A stretch of DNA of 64,000 bases, taken from Larkinella insperata (GTDB lineage: Bacteria; Bacteroidota; Bacteroidia; Cytophagales; Spirosomataceae). The notes under the pieces were generated by a model. That model did not search any database and had not been told where the DNA came from. It saw nothing but the letters and a program-made list of their open reading frames with translations. Location: NCBI RefSeq assembly GCF_026248825.1, contig NZ_CP110973.1:4733501-4797500 (forward strand), written 5' to 3'. The number at the start of each line of letters is the position of its first letter. Position 1 is the stretch's first letter. Shown in pieces: positions 61,194 to 64,000 of the stretch. The position numbers and the translations under genes were made by a program.

Positions 61194-62639
61194 ATGAAAA
61201 AAATACATTTTCCCCAAGCATACACCCTGACGCTGACGGCTTTGCTAACCGCGTTGGTGGGCTGCAAGTCGCTGGAAGAAAACCCGGCCAGCTTCGTTAC
61301 GCCGGAGAATTTTTATACCTCCAAAGCCCAGGTGGAAGCGGCCTTTGCTTCTTCCATGAATAACCTGTGGAGCGCCTGGGATGGGTATTCCTACGGTTTT
61401 GGCCCGTTCGTGAACGACGACCAGATTTACGGCGGTGACCTGAACATCTCGATTTCGCAGGGCGACGGTTTGTGGAAAGCTCATTACGAAGCCCTGCTGA
61501 ACCTCAACAACCCGATTAGCGCCATCAAGAAAGGCAACTTGCGGGGCGTGGATGACGCGACGGTGAAGCAGTTGCTGGCGCAGGCCAAATTCCTGCGGGC
61601 TTTCAATTACTTTATGCTGGTCCGGATGTTTGGCGGAGTGCCACTGCTCACCGAAGAAACGCCCAATACCGCCCAGTTGCAGGTGCCCCGCGCGCCGGCC
61701 AAGGAGGTGTATGCCCTGATTGTGAGCGACCTGACGGAAGCCGCTGCGAACCTGCCCAAGACCTGGCCCGCGGCCCAGAAGGCCCGCCCAACCAGCGCAG
61801 CCGCCAAGGGATTGCTGGCCAAAGTGTACCTGACGATGGCAACAGCCCCGCTGAACGACGTAAGTTATTACCAGAAAGCCGCCGACATGGCCCTTCAGGT
61901 GATGCAGGAAGGCACGTATTCACTGGTGCCGAAGGTCGAAGAGGTGTTTAGTCTGGCCAATAAATACGGACCGGAGATGATGTTCAGCTTCAATTCGAGC
62001 GACGACGATCTGGCGACGGACCCGCAAATCTGGGCACCGGGCGTGATGGGCGGCTGGGGCGATTTCAGCGCCAATCCGATCTGGGAGCGCACGTATCCGG
62101 CGGGACCGCGCAAGGCCGCTTACCTGATCACGGAATACAACGGTGTTCCGTACACCAAGTGGCCGGGCAACCAGGCGGCTTACATCCGCAAATACCTGAA
62201 CATTTCGACGGCCGATTTCAACAGCTACCGCTCGACCTCGAACATCCCGATTCTGCGGTTTGCCGACGTGCTGCTGATCTTTGCCGAAGCCGAGAACATG
62301 GCGAAAGGTGCACCCACCCAGGCCGCCGTGGATGCCGTCAACAGGGTGATTGACCGGGCCAACGGCAATGTAGCGAATCCGGCTCGTCCCCGGTTAACAA
62401 CCGCCCTGTCGAAGGACGCCTTCGATAAAGCCGTGATTGAAGAGCGGAATCTGGAGCTGTGCTTCGAATACGACCGCTGGTTTGATCTGGTGCGGAAACG
62501 GATGCTCAAAGACGTTAACCCCGAGTGGACGGCCAACTTCTCGGAAGACGACTACCTGTTTCCGATCCCGGAAGCCGATTTGCGCATGAACTCGCTCCTG
62601 GAACAAAATCCGGGCTATCCGACGCCCGCGCGAAATTAA
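61194..62639 (+). CDS. SusD/RagB-family outer-membrane lipoprotein
   Basis: A 481-residue lipoprotein with the lipobox ALVGC (cysteine about residue 24). The classical RagB/SusD pattern follows: the TPR-like AKFLRAFNYFMLVRMFGGVP (about 135-154), RPTSAAAKGLLAKVYLTMA and the C-terminal VIEERNLELCFEYDRWFDLV (about 422-441). It is the surface substrate-binding partner of the preceding SusC. I start at 61194, which gives the lipoprotein signal. A strong hairpin follows the stop. Confidence 0.94.
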   Translation: MKKIHFPQAYTLTLTALLTALVGCKSLEENPASFVTPENFYTSKAQVEAAFASSMNNLWSAWDGYSYGFGPFVNDDQIYGGDLNISISQGDGLWKAHYEALLNLNNPISAIKKGNLRGVDDATVKQLLAQAKFLRAFNYFMLVRMFGGVPLLTEETPNTAQLQVPRAPAKEVYALIVSDLTEAAANLPKTWPAAQKARPTSAAAKGLLAKVYLTMATAPLNDVSYYQKAADMALQVMQEGTYSLVPKVEEVFSLANKYGPEMMFSFNSSDDDLATDPQIWAPGVMGGWGDFSANPIWERTYPAGPRKAAYLITEYNGVPYTKWPGNQAAYIRKYLNISTADFNSYRSTSNIPILRFADVLLIFAEAENMAKGAPTQAAVDAVNRVIDRANGNVANPARPRLTTALSKDAFDKAVIEERNLELCFEYDRWFDLVRKRMLKDVNPEWTANFSEDDYLFPIPEADLRMNSLLEQNPGYPTPARN

Positions 62640-62647
62640 ACCCGTAG

Positions 62648-62689
62648 CCCGCCGAACGTTGGCAATAAATCTTCTCAACGTTCGGCGGG
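62648..62689 (+). terminator. Strong hairpin after susD
   Basis: A perfect 14-bp GC-rich stem (CCCGCCGAACGTTG, 62648-62661; complement 62676-62689) with a 14-base loop stands 9 bases after the susD stop. Only a short tcctttg follows, so it is more likely a partial terminator or mRNA-stabilising hairpin inside the operon than a full stop. Confidence 0.6.
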
Positions 62690-62723
62690 TCCTTTGCCGA
62701 GTCGATCCTAACCGTTAACCGTC

Positions 62724-64000
62724 ATGAATTCTACACACCGTTTTCGTTTTTGGGGCAGCCTCTTGCTGCTGATCGGCGCTAGCTACTGGCATTCTTCCTG
62801 CGCTCAGGCGTTGAAAGCCGCTTCTCAGAAACCGAATGCCAGCCAGCATTCAACGGGCCGCAACGACGCCTGGCGGTATGTGGGGCCGGGCGGGGGTGGG
62901 GCCATGTTCAACCCGACGGTGAGTCCGCACAAGACCGACCAAGTGCTGGTCAGTTGCGACATGACGGGGGCGTATATCACCCACAACGCGGGGGAGCAGT
63001 GGCGGATGTTCAACCTCCGGATGCCCGTTCAGTTTTTTACCTTTGATCCGCAGAATCCGGATGTGATTTACGCCAATTCGCTGGCCTTATACCGAAGCAC
63101 CGACGGCGGCACCACCTGGAACGTCGTTTACCCGAATCCAGCCGATATCCGGGGTGTCGTGGCGCAGGGCGATCACGCGTCCGAAGTGCTCGTAACCACC
63201 GACAGCACCCGCCGAACCGTTCTGGCGCTGGCCATCGACCCGGCCAATTCCCGGAAACTCTACGCAGCCATCCGCATCGATCAAACCGTTGGGTTTTTCC
63301 AATCGACCAATTGGGGGCAAACCTGGACGAAAGAGCGGGAGTTACCCGAAGCCGCCAAAAACATCTACATCGATCCCACCTCACCGGCGAACGCCCGCAC
63401 GGTTTACGTGACGACAAAGAACGCCATTTACGTCAAAAAAGGAGCCGCCTGGACGGTTAACAAAGGACCGGAGGGCGTGCAAAACCTGACCGCATTTGCG
63501 GGCGGTTTTGACCCTAAACAGAAAAAGATAATCCTCTACGCCACGGCCGGAAAGTCTTATTTCAATGCAAAAGGCGATCCGTCGGGTATCTTTTTCACCG
63601 ACGACGGCGGGGCACACTGGGAAAACCGGCAAACGGGTCTGGTTGCCAGGAACGTTCCGGGGGCCGAACTGCCGGAATGGCGGGGCATTGGCACCAGCGC
63701 CGGGCATCCGAATGTGGTGTATGTCTCGTATGTCGGCATCAAAACGCATCCTGATAGTCTGTTTTTCGGGGTTGCCCGCTCGGATGATTTCGGAAAAAGC
63801 TGGAAACTGGTTTGGAAAGATCTCGACGGGAAGGGCCAGAGCGTTGCGACTCCCAACATAAAAGAGGGCTGGATCAACGAGCGGTTCGGGGCCGGCTGGG
63901 CCGGAAATCCGTTCAACCTGGGCGTGGCCCCGACCAACCCGGACATTTGCTACGGAACTGACTTTGGCCGCACCGTCAAAACCGTTGATGGCGGCCGAAC
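62724..64000 (+). CDS. Secreted Asp-box (BNR) beta-propeller protein, cut at right edge
   Basis: The frame is open from ATG 62724 to the window end, at least 425 residues, so the C-terminus is missing. A signal sequence (MNSTHRFRFWGSLLLLIGAS) leads to WHSSCAQA, which may be a lipobox (cysteine 26) or a signal peptidase I site. At least four Asp-boxes (S/T-x-D-x-G-x-x-W type) are visible: STDGGTTW, STNWGQTW, TDDGGAHW and SDDFGKSW, and a fifth begins at the edge (TVDGG). Asp-box propellers include sialidases and GH74-type xyloglucanases. The early GPGGGGAMFNPTVSPH is typical of BNR glycoside hydrolases of the GH74-like group. It is the only candidate polysaccharide-cleaving enzyme in this locus. 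Confidence 0.8.
   Translation, partial: MNSTHRFRFWGSLLLLIGASYWHSSCAQALKAASQKPNASQHSTGRNDAWRYVGPGGGGAMFNPTVSPHKTDQVLVSCDMTGAYITHNAGEQWRMFNLRMPVQFFTFDPQNPDVIYANSLALYRSTDGGTTWNVVYPNPADIRGVVAQGDHASEVLVTTDSTRRTVLALAIDPANSRKLYAAIRIDQTVGFFQSTNWGQTWTKERELPEAAKNIYIDPTSPANARTVYVTTKNAIYVKKGAAWTVNKGPEGVQNLTAFAGGFDPKQKKIILYATAGKSYFNAKGDPSGIFFTDDGGAHWENRQTGLVARNVPGAELPEWRGIGTSAGHPNVVYVSYVGIKTHPDSLFFGVARSDDFGKSWKLVWKDLDGKGQSVATPNIKEGWINERFGAGWAGNPFNLGVAPTNPDICYGTDFGRTVKTVDGGR

Noticed and set aside
59963..61267. 434-codon minus-strand frame opposite the second susC
   Set aside because: Composition of a reverse shadow (Val, Gly, Arg-rich repeats) and no start context; susC is unmistakable.
1..64000. Mobile elements, CRISPR arrays, tRNA or rRNA genes
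   Set aside because: No transposase, integrase, evenly spaced direct repeats, cloverleaf sequence or rRNA-like stretch was seen on reading through the window.

Overview
The window looks like a chromosomal segment of a Bacteroidota bacterium, most likely order Cytophagales near Spirosoma or Larkinella. The grounds are two SusC/SusD pairs, carboxypeptidase-regulatory-domain outer-membrane proteins, DUF3822, DUF4394, Wzi-family and BlaI/M56 genes, GC-rich coding DNA, few Shine-Dalgarno sites, and promoters of the Bacteroidota type (TTTG, a spacer of about 19 bases, then TAnnTTTG). I placed the organism by gene content and style only, not by any database search. I saw no rRNA, tRNA, CRISPR array, transposase or prophage.

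Layout. 1-6276: an SPL-family radical SAM gene, then a minus-strand run of FRG-domain protein, NUDIX hydrolase, LLM flavin oxidoreductase, TreZ and an exported porin-like protein. It is divergent from a TetR regulator (6826). 7699-20409: one tightly packed plus-strand unit of 13 genes ending in a clear hairpin terminator (20435-20470). It begins with serine palmitoyltransferase, a GNAT protein that fits bacterial ceramide synthase, and an SDR that fits the ceramide reductase. It ends with a fatty-acid 2-hydroxylase. In between are a DUF5686-type outer-membrane protein, a nucleotidyltransferase, an ATP-grasp protein, a CDP-alcohol phosphotransferase, an LPG-synthase-like membrane protein, a HAD protein, a PfkB kinase and a DUF4833-like protein. 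I read it as a candidate pathway for a 2-hydroxy-ceramide lipid carrying a phospho-polyol (possibly inositol) headgroup; this is the most interesting part of the window.

20551-33743: a LacI-controlled locus for D-galactonate-type aldonic acids. A LacI regulator has an 18-bp palindromic operator between its own -33 and -7 boxes. It is followed by an enolase-superfamily dehydratase, SusC, SusD, DgoD, DgoK, DgoA, an MFS transporter and a sulfatase, closed by a bidirectional terminator. 33747-35528: a BlaI/M56 signalling pair with BlaI-type operators over its promoter. 35619-53669: mostly housekeeping genes: alaS, a MerR regulator, dprA, a DUF4394 lipoprotein, a Wzi-family protein, pyrE, a CNNM/CBS transporter, NUDIX proteins, coaD, DUF3822, a CBS protein, a RecD-like helicase and alanine dehydrogenase divergent from an Lrp/AsnC regulator.

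54326-64000: a second LacI-linked sugar locus: LacI, divergent amidohydrolase with a good promoter and two operator-like sites, DUF5009 acyltransferase, SusC, SusD, and a secreted Asp-box (BNR) beta-propeller protein that runs off the right edge.
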